Assembly (NCBI GenBank): GCA_030526885.1
Contig: JAUNBV010000119.1
Coordinates: forward strand, 1-5,749
Direction: 5' to 3'
Length of the DNA: 5,749 nt
Source of the DNA: Syntrophomonadaceae bacterium
GTDB lineage: Bacteria; Bacillota; Syntrophomonadia; Syntrophomonadales; Syntrophomonadaceae
The notes beneath the pieces are model-generated. The model saw nothing but the letters and a program-made list of their open reading frames with translations, had not been told where the DNA came from and did not search any database. Positions 1 through 5,612 of the stretch are shown piece after piece. The stretch's first letter is position 1. The number at the start of each line of letters is the position of its first letter. Made by a program: the position numbers and the translations under genes.

Positions 1-1110
1 GTTTAACATGGTCACCGATATGATGTCGCCCCGGCGGATATATTTCAAAATAGCGCCCGCCGCCAGTGAACGCGGTGACAGCACGGTGTCAATCCCGATC
101 TGCTCGATCAAAGGCATCACATCCAGGCGCTTGATCTGGGCGATAGTTTTACGCGCCCCCAGATTGCGGGCAATCAGGGAACACAGCAGATTGATGCGGT
201 CATCGCTGGTAACCGCCACGCAGATGTCCGAACTGCCGATGTTTTCTTCCTCCAAAATGTCATAATTGCCGGCATCGCCGCAGATGACCAGGCTGTGGTC
301 CAGGCGTTCGGCGATCTCCCGCGCCCGCCCCATATCCTGCTCGATTACCTTGATATCCAGCGGCGGCTTTACCTTTTCCAACATCTGCGCCAGATAAAAA
401 CCGGTGCGCCCGCCGCCCAAAATGGTTACCGACGCCGCTTTGCGGTGGGTTATGCCCAGCAAACGGGCGGCGTCCTGCATATCGGTACTCTTGGCCATCA
501 GGGCGATACGGTCCCCCGCCAGCAGTTGATCCTTGCCCCGCGGGACGATGAGCCGCCGCTGCCGCGCAATGGACAGGATATTATAGGGCACCGAATTATC
601 CAGTTCCATAAGGGTCTTGCCACATACCGGGGAATCCTCGGGTATGGTAATCTGATTGAGCTGCACCTGGCCTTGGGCGTAATACTCCACACTGTTGCTC
701 TCCGGAAAGCGCACTATTTTAGCGATTTCCTGGGCCGTGACCTGTTCCGGGTTGATAAAAAGGTCTATGGCCATAAGCTCGCCCAGGAAATCCGCTTCCA
801 CGTACTCGGTATTGCGCACCCGCGCCACGGTCTTTTTTACCCCCAACCGCCGCGCGAGCATGCAAGCCACCATATTCAGCTCATCATACTGGGTGACCGC
901 CAACAGCAAATCGGCATCGCGCGCCGCAGCCTTATGCAAAGCTTCTATAGAGGACCCGCTGCCATGTATCACGCTTATATCCAGGCTTTCATCCACCTGC
1001 CGGGCCCGTACCTCATCTGCCTCAATAAGAAAAACGTCATGGCTTTCCCCGGACAAAATCTGCGCCATGCTGTAGCCCACTTTTCCCGCGCCGATAATTA
1101 TAACCCTCAT
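1..1110 (-). CDS. trkA: Trk/Ktr potassium uptake regulatory subunit TrkA (3' end beyond window)
   Basis: TrkA is the cytoplasmic peripheral subunit that binds NAD(H) and gates a TrkH/KtrB-type potassium channel. 370 codons are open to the left edge; E. coli TrkA has about 458 residues, so some 85-90 are probably missing. Domains seen: RCK_N 1, residues 1-125, opening MRVIIIGAGKVG with the GxGxxG loop at 7-12, acidic E30 after the second strand and HGSG at 49-52; TrkA_C 1, about 140-219; RCK_N 2 from about 226, with GGGRTG at 232-237, E257 and GDA at 278-280; the second TrkA_C is just starting at the edge. This tandem layout is the TrkA type, not single-domain KtrA. The start is fixed by the Rossmann opening, with GGGAG (1122-1126) 11 bases upstream. 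The upstream promoter is unclear: a TATACT lies at 1141-1146 on this strand without a good -35. A trkH gene often adjoins trkA but is not in view. Confidence 0.95.
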   Translation of the reverse strand, partial: MRVIIIGAGKVGYSMAQILSGESHDVFLIEADEVRARQVDESLDISVIHGSGSSIEALHKAAARDADLLLAVTQYDELNMVACMLARRLGVKKTVARVRNTEYVEADFLGELMAIDLFINPEQVTAQEIAKIVRFPESNSVEYYAQGQVQLNQITIPEDSPVCGKTLMELDNSVPYNILSIARQRRLIVPRGKDQLLAGDRIALMAKSTDMQDAARLLGITHRKAASVTILGGGRTGFYLAQMLEKVKPPLDIKVIEQDMGRAREIAERLDHSLVICGDAGNYDILEEENIGSSDICVAVTSDDRINLLCSLIARNLGARKTIAQIKRLDVMPLIEQIGIDTVLSPRSLAAGAILKYIRRGDIISVTMLN

Positions 1111-1249
1111 GTGAGTTCCATCTCCCGTTATGTGTTATATAGTATACGCCTTCGGCGCCGCTCCGCCTTACGCCATCTTCCTGTTTTGTGCTCATTCTAC
1201 CTTAATTTCCTCCCCGCTGGCAAGGAGGCCGCTATAAGTTTAAATTTAC

Positions 1250-1278
1250 TTTACCCCCCAAATAGTTTAATATATAAT
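1250..1278 (+). promoter_or_regulatory. SigA-type promoter of the DUF815 ATPase gene
   Basis: A perfect -10 TATAAT (1273-1278) lies 17 bases after a -35-like TTTACC (1250-1255). Transcription would start near 1285, leaving a leader of about 33 bases with the AAAGGAGG ribosome site at 1302-1309. The -35 is only a partial match, but the spacing is ideal. Confidence 0.65.
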
Positions 1279-1317
1279 AAGATATTATGATTACTGGGTT
1301 TAAAGGAGGCTGATTCC

Positions 1318-2574
1318 ATGGTTCCGAAGGATTTAAAACAGCTCATTTTCTTCCGCTCCATAATCGACGATCCATTGTTAAATGCGGCCGGCATACTGTT
1401 CCAACGCGATACCATCGAAGCCGCCGCCACGGTGTACCACTATATGATAAACCAATTGATGACCGAAGCCATCGAATTGGGACACGGTATGCCCTTGTGG
1501 CGCGGTCATCTGCTGAACCTCATCGCGCAGGATGAAAACCCCTTCAGCCTGAGCGCCGAAGGCAATGCCGACATTCCCGACAGCATGTTGCTGAATAATA
1601 TGGCAAAGGATATCGAGATATTGGAATCATGGCTCGATGTGAACTGGAAGCATTTCCTATCCCCGATGGAATTGGATGAAAGTATGCTGTATCACCGTCT
1701 GGATGCCTGGCATGAGACCGATTATGCCGCGAACGCCGCCCTGGAATCGCTGGACTGTATTTTTCAGCCGGATAAGCTGGCCTATGCCAAGGCTTCGTCT
1801 CTATGGGCGCATTATGCGCAATATTCCTGCGGCGAACTCGCTATGTACCACGCTTTTGAATGGAACAACGGATTGATCGGCATTCCCCAGCCGGATCCCA
1901 TTCATTTCTTTGATTTGGTGGGATGCGATTATCAAAAACACGTGCTGCGCAGCAACACCGAAGCATTTCTGGCCGGCCGGCCCGCCAACCATGTCCTGCT
2001 GTGCGGCGCGCGCGGTACCGGCAAATCCTCCTCCATCAAGGCTTTGCTGAATGAATACGCCCCCTACGGCTTGCGCATGGTGGAGCTGAAACGCGATGAC
2101 CTGAACGAATACCCGCAGTTAGTGGAAACCCTGCGCCGGCGGCGGATGAGCTTTATCGTATTTATCGACGATCTGTCCTTTGAAAACTTCGAAGTGGAAT
2201 ATAAATCCCTAAAATCGGCCATTGAGGGCAGCCTGCGCGCCCCCGCCAATAATGTGCTGCTGTGTGCCTGCTCCAATGTGCGCCAGCTGGTAGCTCAACC
2301 CAGCATCTCCGACAGCCGCGACCCCCACGATTCCGACCGCCGTCAGGAAAAGCTGTCTTTCGTGAGCCGTTTCGGCATCACCCTGAATTATTATACCCCC
2401 TCGCCCGAGGATTACCTCAAGATGGTAAAACACATGGCCCAAAACGAGGACATTGAGCTATCCGATGAGGAACTATGCGCCCGCGCCCTGCAGTGGGAAC
2501 TCAACCACCACGGCCGCTCCGGCCGCAGCGCGCGCCAGTTCATCGATTCCCTGCTCAGCGCGCGGCTGAATTAG
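1318..2574 (+). CDS. DUF815-family AAA+ ATPase
   Basis: A 418-residue soluble predicted ATPase of the DUF815 family, found across Firmicutes and many Proteobacteria; I know of no settled function. The N-terminal half (about 1-195) is a helical region without catalytic motifs. The AAA+ core follows: Walker A GARGTGKSS at 230-238 (K236), Walker B-like FIVFIDDLSFE at 279-289 (D284, D285), a sensor-1-like CACSN at 316-320 (N320), an arginine-finger candidate in VSRFG (R351), and a sensor-2-like GRSARQF at 402-408. The second Walker B acid is Asp instead of the common Glu; DDLSFE is, as I recall, typical of the family. The start is secure: AAAGGAGG sits 8 bases before ATG. The gene has its own promoter and terminator, so it is probably transcribed alone, divergent from trkA. 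Length fits the family. No signal peptide or membrane segment is evident. ATP use is likely; the substrate is unknown. Confidence 0.9.
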   Translation: MVPKDLKQLIFFRSIIDDPLLNAAGILFQRDTIEAAATVYHYMINQLMTEAIELGHGMPLWRGHLLNLIAQDENPFSLSAEGNADIPDSMLLNNMAKDIEILESWLDVNWKHFLSPMELDESMLYHRLDAWHETDYAANAALESLDCIFQPDKLAYAKASSLWAHYAQYSCGELAMYHAFEWNNGLIGIPQPDPIHFFDLVGCDYQKHVLRSNTEAFLAGRPANHVLLCGARGTGKSSSIKALLNEYAPYGLRMVELKRDDLNEYPQLVETLRRRRMSFIVFIDDLSFENFEVEYKSLKSAIEGSLRAPANNVLLCACSNVRQLVAQPSISDSRDPHDSDRRQEKLSFVSRFGITLNYYTPSPEDYLKMVKHMAQNEDIELSDEELCARALQWELNHHGRSGRSARQFIDSLLSARLN

Positions 2575-2601
2575 AATACTTTCGCCATAAGGCAAAAACA
2601 T

Positions 2602-2643
2602 AAAGCGGCCCTAACGGAATACCCGTCAGAGCCGCTTTTTTTT
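2602..2643 (+). terminator. Rho-independent terminator, probably bidirectional
   Basis: AAAGCGGC (2602-2609) pairs with GCCGCTTT (2631-2638), and inside it CTAACGG (2611-2617) pairs with CCGTCAG (2623-2629) with one mismatch. Eight T residues (2636-2643) end it on the plus strand, so it closes the ATPase gene. On the minus strand the stem is followed by a looser T-rich run (TTTATGTTTTT). The small gene ending at 2672 converges on it, so it may serve both. Confidence 0.9.
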
Positions 2644-2671
2644 AAGCGCGTAAACGGTAAGCGCGCCGCGC

Positions 2672-2872
2672 TCAGCCCTTATAGCCGGTAGAACTGGCCA
2701 GATATTCTATCCGGCTGTTCAGATACTCGATGTGCATGTCGATGTCACTCGCCATCTGCTCATACTCGCTTTGTGCGCTGGAATCCTCGGTGGACTGAGC
2801 CGCCATCAGATAGGTACCCTTGGCCGCTTCGGCGGAAGCCACGGCTTTCAACAGATCACTGCGTACGGTCAT
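2672..2872 (-). CDS. DUF1657 family small protein, likely forespore-expressed
   Basis: A 66-residue hydrophilic, mostly helical protein. It opens MTVRSDLLKAVASAEAAKG and ends in GYKG, the pattern I associate with DUF1657: an MTV start, a helix with an Ala/Gly-rich stretch, a second acidic helix, and a C-terminal YKG. DUF1657 genes occur in spore formers, often near spoVA and yetF/DUF421 genes, but the biochemical role is unknown. Here it stands alone. AAAAGGAG (2883-2890) lies 10 bases before the ATG, supporting the start. A SigG-like promoter (2904-2933) places expression in the forespore by inference. There is no signal peptide or membrane segment. Readthrough from the PHP gene upstream is also possible, since the genes are 60 bases apart on the same strand with no hairpin seen between them. 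Confidence 0.8.
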   Translation of the reverse strand: MTVRSDLLKAVASAEAAKGTYLMAAQSTEDSSAQSEYEQMASDIDMHIEYLNSRIEYLASSTGYKG

Positions 2873-2903
2873 TTTCAGGACACTCCTTTTAATAAGATAT
2901 CCT

Positions 2904-2933
2904 TAGTATGGCAATACGCCCGTGGCCTTATGC
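2904..2933 (-). promoter_or_regulatory. Forespore SigG-type promoter for the DUF1657 gene
   Basis: Read on the minus strand, GCATA (2933-2929) is followed by exactly 18 bases and CATACTA (2910-2904). This fits the B. subtilis SigG consensus GHATR-N18-CATNHTA at every defined position. Transcription would start near 2898, about 25 bases before the ATG, with the ribosome site inside that leader. The -35 overlaps the stop codon (2935-2933) of the upstream PHP gene. SigF recognises a related sequence and could also use it. Confidence 0.7.
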
Positions 2934-3742
2934 TAAATTTCTATGAAACCCGGCTGGCGACGGCAGTAAGTGGCTACCCGCTTAAACCCGATATCGCGCA
3001 GCAGCGCGTAAGCGGCGGCCAGGTCGGCCCCGACATCCTTTGCCCGGTGCGCGTCGGAGCCCACGGTGATAATTTCCCCGCCCAACGCAAAATAACGCTT
3101 TAAAATATCGGCCTGGGGATGGAACTCGGTCAGGCCGTAGCGCCGCGCCGAAGTGTTAATCTCAATGCCCTTGCCCCCGGCGATCAACTCGCGCAGGATG
3201 GCATCGATGATTTCCGCATGTTCCCGGTAATACAGCGCATTATCATCATACACCCCGTAGCGGGCGATAGCGTCCAGATGCCCGTAAACATCGAAATGCT
3301 TAAATTTCCGCACCGCCTCCAGCACCGCCGCGAAATAGGCGTCATAAGCCTGCACCTTGTTCTTGCCCTGAAAGAAATCCCCGGTATAAAAATCCAGCCC
3401 CTCCGCCATGTGGGTGGAGCAGATGACAAAATCGAAGGGATGGGCCTGCACCAATGCGTCCAGCCGCTCCGGCAGATGGGACTGAAAACCTATCTCTACC
3501 CCAATCAGCATCCGGGTAGCATACCTTTCGCCCTCCGCCGCCTCCGTCAGCGAGCGAAAGTACTCTTTGAAATCTATCTCCGCAAAGGCCGGGTCGGCAT
3601 AATCGAAATCGATATGGTCGGTTATGCACAGCTCTTTTAGCCCCAGTGCCGATGCCTGCCGCATGACGTCATGTATATCCGCCGAGCTATCCCCGGAAAA
3701 ACCCGTGTGGACATGATAATCCACCAGACCGCGCAATGCCAT
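2933..3742 (-). CDS. PHP-domain phosphoesterase, HisJ-type histidinol-phosphatase family
   Basis: A 269-residue cytoplasmic PHP-family metal-dependent phosphoesterase, closest by motif to HisJ histidinol-phosphatases, which dephosphorylate L-histidinol phosphate late in histidine synthesis. Metal ligands are in place: DYHVHT (H10, H12), ITDHIDF (D42, H43), GVEIGF (E83), CSTHMAEG (H111), YGHLD (H155), GIEINTS (E194) and GSDAHRAKD (D230, H232). Length matches HisJ. No histidine genes are nearby, so the substrate could be another phosphomonoester; the family is broad and often over-annotated. The frame extends upstream to a GTG at 3763, but the ATG at 3742 is preferred because AAAGGAG sits 8 bases before it and the GTG has no ribosome site. 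The promoter seems to be TGCACA-N17-TACAAT at 3771-3799. It diverges from the tRNA gene and is followed by the DUF1657 gene. Confidence 0.88.
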   Translation of the reverse strand: MALRGLVDYHVHTGFSGDSSADIHDVMRQASALGLKELCITDHIDFDYADPAFAEIDFKEYFRSLTEAAEGERYATRMLIGVEIGFQSHLPERLDALVQAHPFDFVICSTHMAEGLDFYTGDFFQGKNKVQAYDAYFAAVLEAVRKFKHFDVYGHLDAIARYGVYDDNALYYREHAEIIDAILRELIAGGKGIEINTSARRYGLTEFHPQADILKRYFALGGEIITVGSDAHRAKDVGADLAAAYALLRDIGFKRVATYCRRQPGFIEI

Positions 3743-3750
3743 GGCCAATT

Positions 3751-3757
3751 CTCCTTT
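3751..3757 (-). promoter_or_regulatory. Ribosome binding site that sets the PHP gene start
   Basis: AAAGGAG on the minus strand, 8 bases before the ATG at 3742. It lies inside the possible longer frame that begins with GTG at 3763, which argues against that longer start. Confidence 0.85.
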
Positions 3758-3770
3758 CAGCACCTTTACT

Positions 3771-3799
3771 ATTGTACTCCCAAAACGCCTGCCTGTGCA
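3771..3799 (-). promoter_or_regulatory. Probable SigA-type promoter of the PHP gene
   Basis: On the minus strand TGCACA (3799-3794, four of six consensus bases) is followed after 17 bases by TACAAT (3776-3771, five of six). Transcription would start near 3764, about 21 bases before the ATG. It is divergent from the tRNA promoter, whose -35 lies only 26 bases away. Confidence 0.5.
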
Positions 3800-3825
3800 G
3801 TAAATTTTTTAGGGCCAGGCCATGA

Positions 3826-3854
3826 TTGACATGCCCTTAACGCCGTTATATAAT
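3826..3854 (+). promoter_or_regulatory. Perfect consensus SigA promoter of tRNA-Leu
   Basis: TTGACA (3826-3831), 17 bases, TATAAT (3849-3854): an exact match to the housekeeping consensus at the optimal spacing. The start would fall near 3861, giving a 5' leader of about 12 bases before the mature tRNA, to be removed by RNase P. A full-consensus promoter suits a highly expressed stable RNA. Confidence 0.93.
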
Positions 3855-3872
3855 AATCAATGTCTTTGACAC

Positions 3873-3955
3873 GTCGGAGTGGTGGAATCGGCAGACACGT
3901 GCGCTTGAGGGGCGTATCCGCGAGGGTGAGGGTTCAAGTCCCTCCTCCGACACCA
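3873..3955 (+). tRNA. tRNA-Leu, anticodon GAG, CCA encoded
   Basis: An 83-base class II tRNA. The acceptor stem GTCGGAG (3873-3879) pairs fully with CTCCGAC (3945-3951); discriminator A3952 is followed by an encoded CCA (3953-3955). The D-arm reads GTGGAATCGGCAGACAC, typical of tRNA-Leu. The anticodon stem TGCGC/GCGTA holds the loop TTGAGGG with anticodon GAG (3907-3909), reading CUU and CUC codons. The extra arm (3917-3926) is a short TCC-GCGA-GGG hairpin, and the T-arm is GAGGG-TTCAAGT-CCCTC (3928-3944). It is a single-gene unit with its own promoter and terminator. Leucine identity is supported by A at the discriminator position and the long variable arm. Confidence 0.97.
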
Positions 3956-3967
3956 AAATATATAACG

Positions 3968-4014
3968 AAAAAACCCTGCACAGATGGTCGTAATGCCGTT
4001 TAGCGGGGTTTTTT
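3968..4014 (+). terminator. Rho-independent terminator of tRNA-Leu
   Basis: AAAAAACCCTGC (3968-3979) pairs with GCGGGGTTTTTT (4003-4014), including one T-G wobble, around a loop of about 23 bases. The stem runs straight into the terminal T run (4009-4014). It starts 13 bases after the CCA end of the tRNA. Confidence 0.88.
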
Positions 4015-4068
4015 GCTGCACGTTTAGCCTATGTGTTTTGGGACATTTTATGCGGTTTGGGGCGGCCT

Positions 4069-4087
4069 GATTACGTCAAGATTACGT
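4069..4087 (+). repeat. Direct repeat GATTACGT, two copies
   Basis: GATTACGT occurs at 4069-4076 and again at 4080-4087, 11 bases apart, about one helical turn, followed by AAAC. This could be a protein-binding pair; no dependent gene is evident and chance is possible. Confidence 0.4.
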
Positions 4088-4146
4088 AAACTTTCCTTAT
4101 GCATTGCCGTAGGCACGGGGCCTCCCGGTAGCGCATATATTATTTA

Positions 4147-4164
4147 TAAGCCGCGCACGGCTTA
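4147..4164 (+). repeat. Short perfect hairpin
   Basis: TAAGCCG (4147-4153), loop CGCA, CGGCTTA (4158-4164), followed by ATTTTC. It resembles a weak terminator on the plus strand, perhaps a backup for readthrough from the tRNA gene, but the T run is short. Confidence 0.4.
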
Positions 4165-4181
4165 ATTTTCGCCGCCCGATA

Positions 4182-4260
4182 TGGGAGCAGGACAGGGGGA
4201 AACGAGCAGGGGGGAAGGAAGAGAGCGACGCAAGAGAGGGGGAACGGGGTCGAAGGGAGG
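4182..4260 (+). repeat. Purine-rich, G-run-rich tract
   Basis: About 79 bases with only ten or so pyrimidines, carrying G runs at 4195-4199, 4209-4214, 4238-4242 and 4246-4249. It is strand-asymmetric low-complexity sequence. Such tracts can form triplex or, with long loops, G-quadruplex structures; whether this one does is not known. Confidence 0.6.
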
Positions 4261-4309
4261 AAACCTTTATTAATAATGAGTTGTTAGGCGAGCGCAGCGT
4301 GCAGAGTGC

Positions 4310-4330
4310 GGAGCAAGGAGCAAGGAGCGG
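4310..4330 (+). repeat. GGAGCAA tandem repeat
   Basis: GGAGCAA at 4310-4316 and 4317-4323, then GGAGCGG at 4324-4330; a looser AGGAGCAAGCG follows at 4350-4360. It continues the purine-rich bias of the preceding tract and probably arose by slippage. Confidence 0.6.
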
Positions 4331-4367
4331 ACAGAGCGGAGCGCGCGCAGGAGCAAGCGATATCATC

Positions 4368-4418
4368 CACTTAACAAACCAGACCGGGCACTTAACAAAA
4401 AAACGGCCGCTTAACAAG
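4368..4418 (+). repeat. Cluster of TTAACAA direct repeats
   Basis: CACTTAACAAA at 4368-4378 and 4389-4399 are identical, and CGCTTAACAAG at 4408-4418 is close, so copies begin 21 and 19 bases apart. A weaker TTAGCATAA follows at 4429, and another CTCTTAACAAA lies further on at 4547-4557. The near two-turn spacing is compatible with binding sites on one helix face, or with a decaying tandem repeat of about 20 bases. No function is recognised. Confidence 0.6.
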
Positions 4419-4853
4419 AAAAGACCATTTAGCATAACATCACTGACCACTCACCGTACGAAAAAAGACTGTCCCAACGCCCTCAAAGCTTAGTTTTACC
4501 GCTCAAAAAGCCTGGCCTTAAAAATCGCTTAGTAATGATCGCTCTTCTCTTAACAAAACAGGGGCATTTGCCGTAAAAACGGGCTTAGAGCCACGAACAA
4601 GCCGACCAAGCTTTAAAAATAGCTACCGCCCATCTCACACTGCCCTTCAAAATGCCCGCGTTTAGCTTAAAAAGCCCGCTTCGCGCACAGCCCGTCCACC
4701 TAAATGACACATCGTTTCGCGCCGCTTGGGTCCCCGCCGTCCTGTACCATCAGCCGCACTGCAATAATCGTTTAACCTCCAAAATTGCTGATTTGCGCTG
4801 ATTCCCGCTTTATACACACCGTCTCCTTCAAATTTTACTGCATCATTTGTGTT

Positions 4854-5174
4854 TTATTTCTTTTCCTCTCCGCCAAAATATACCATAGTGCTTTTTACAA
4901 TGTGGCGTTGTTCATCAGTTAACGTTCCCCACAATATTAGCATTTCGCGTTGCTCTTGCGTGAGCACTATGGCCTCGCCTTCGTCGGCGTAAAATTGTGC
5001 CATAGTTATACCAAACGCTCCGCATATTGCTTCTATCGTAGGATATGTAGGAGCGTTATTTCTTTTAAATAAATGTGAGACTGTTGATTGTGGCAAACCG
5101 GCTTCCTTGGCCAGTTTATATTCAGACCAACTCTTTATCTCCATGAGCTCTCTAATTCGCTTTTGTACGTCCAT
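4854..5174 (-). CDS. XRE/Cro-CI type small transcriptional repressor
   Basis: A 106-residue protein with an N-terminal HTH_3/XRE DNA-binding domain (about 4-63): KLAKEAG (20-26) as the first HTH helix, and QSTVSHLFKR (29-38) as recognition helix, then APTYPTIEAICGAFGITMAQFY, the usual end of the domain. The tail (64-106) is charged and helical and carries no LexA-type protease domain, so it is not a full CI-like cleavable repressor. The frame reaches a GTG at 5192, but the ATG at 5174 opening MDVQKRIREL is preferred; its ribosome site is AAAGG (5185-5189), 10 bases upstream, with GGTGG nearer. The gene is visibly AT-richer than those at the left. It diverges from the small plus-strand gene at 5328, and the shared control region carries a repeated element, so autoregulation plus control of that neighbour is likely. 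Targets are not known. Confidence 0.85.
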   Translation of the reverse strand: MDVQKRIRELMEIKSWSEYKLAKEAGLPQSTVSHLFKRNNAPTYPTIEAICGAFGITMAQFYADEGEAIVLTQEQREMLILWGTLTDEQRHIVKSTMVYFGGEEKK

Positions 5175-5193
5175 GATTCCACCGCCTTTCACG

Positions 5194-5206
5194 CTATCAT
5201 TATAGT
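5194..5206 (-). promoter_or_regulatory. -10 region and candidate operator of the XRE gene
   Basis: On the minus strand ACTATAATGATAG contains a perfect TATAAT (5204-5199), 25 bases before the ATG at 5174. No good -35 is found; TATTTT at 5227-5222 has the right 17-base spacing but a poor match. The same 13 bases, with one change, cover the opposite promoter at 5262-5274. CAACTAT is also repeated at 5208-5202 and 5231-5225 on this strand. Confidence 0.5.
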
Positions 5207-5245
5207 TGCGTGGAATACGGCAAAATAGTTGTTATCAGTCTTCTT

Positions 5246-5274
5246 ATTATATTGCCACAATACTATAATGGTAG
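5246..5274 (+). promoter_or_regulatory. -10 region and inverted-repeat operator candidate for the small plus-strand gene
   Basis: TATAAT at 5264-5269 sits within ACTATAATGGTAG (5262-5274), matching the element at the divergent promoter. It overlaps an inverted repeat: ATTAT-ATTG (5246-5254), CCA, CAAT (5258-5261), three unpaired bases, ATAAT (5265-5269). The -35 would be the weak TTCTTA (5241-5246). A repressor bound here would block the -10. The leader to the ATG at 5328 would be about 50 bases. Confidence 0.45.
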
Positions 5275-5327
5275 GCGTACGGCATTATGCATCACGACAA
5301 TTTGACATGGAGAGAGGGAATGGATCT

Positions 5328-5588
5328 ATGAGTAAACGTAAAGATTATACACACATTTTTGAGAGGATAGCGGCGAAGAATCATACTACAGTGGCGGAGG
5401 TGCGTCGTAATATGGAGGCTACTATCCAAGTGGGCTTTTCAGATTCCGACCCCCAGATAAGGGCAGCGTGCGACAAGATACCATGCAAGGGTGAATTACC
5501 GACGCCGGATGAATTACTGGCATACGTTGCCTGGCAGGCCAAAAAGGAAAAAGCGGACGTGCTTTTGCGCCGATACTTCAAGTTGTAG
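5328..5588 (+). CDS. Small protein resembling the Spo0A C-terminal-domain family
   Basis: An 86-residue basic-to-neutral soluble protein, MSKRKDYTHIFERIAAKN to the end. The segment IFERIAAKNHTTVAEVRRNMEATIQVGF (about 9-36) resembles the recognition region of the Spo0A effector domain (IAKKFNTTPSRVERAIRHAIE type), and the IPCKGELPTPDELLAYVA stretch (about 50-67) is a pattern I associate with clostridial proteins annotated as Spo0A C-terminal-domain-containing. There is no receiver domain, so phosphorelay input is not expected. The frame stays open upstream to 5229, but ATG 5328 is chosen because GAGGG (5314-5318) lies 9 bases before it and the family normally begins this way. It is divergent from the XRE repressor. 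DNA binding is inferred only; the family assignment is from memory. Function is unknown. Confidence 0.7.
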   Translation: MSKRKDYTHIFERIAAKNHTTVAEVRRNMEATIQVGFSDSDPQIRAACDKIPCKGELPTPDELLAYVAWQAKKEKADVLLRRYFKL

Positions 5589-5612
5589 TATCGCGATAAA
5601 TACAAGGTACTC

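Larger units (their letters stand above)
4015..4853. other. Long intergenic stretch without a convincing gene
   Basis: About 840 bases between the tRNA terminator and the repressor gene. Frames here are short, with biased composition and no recognised domain. It contains a GATTACGT direct repeat, a small hairpin at 4147-4164, a purine-rich tract, GGAGCAA tandem repeats and a cluster of TTAACAA motifs. The second half (about 4490-4720) has several runs of A or T beside short GC stretches, giving weak hairpins such as CCGT-AAAA-ACGG near 4571. I recognise no structured RNA class. It could be a decayed insertion, a regulatory region or an unrecognised RNA. Confidence 0.6.

Noticed and set aside
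295..1290. Plus-strand open frame of 331 codons
   Set aside because: It lies antisense to trkA, whose minus-strand product shows clear RCK motifs; the plus-strand product has no recognisable domain and the frame is a by-product of GC-rich codons.
3119..3640. Plus-strand open frame of 173 codons
   Set aside because: It is antisense to the PHP phosphoesterase, whose metal ligands are all present on the minus strand.
4368..4418. CRISPR array
   Set aside because: The repeat core is only 7-11 bases, units are about 20 bases with no constant long repeat, and no cas gene is present.
4097..4450. Minus-strand open frame of 117 codons
   Set aside because: Its product is Leu/Ser/Pro/Arg-rich low-complexity sequence from the purine-rich tract and repeats, with no ribosome site or domain.
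4562..4657. Inverted pair GGGCATTT and AAATGCCC as terminal repeats of an insertion sequence
   Set aside because: Only eight bases, about 80 apart, with no target duplication or transposase.
4662..4817. Minus-strand GTG frame of 51 codons after the XRE gene, with AAGGAG five bases upstream
   Set aside because: The ribosome site is good, but the product has no recognised features, looks compositionally random and starts with GTG; one good site in an AT/GC mosaic can be chance. A conservation test would decide it.
5589..5598. Perfect 10-bp palindrome TATCGCGATA right after the stop of the small plus-strand gene
   Set aside because: Too short and with no loop or T tail to act as a terminator; compatible with chance.
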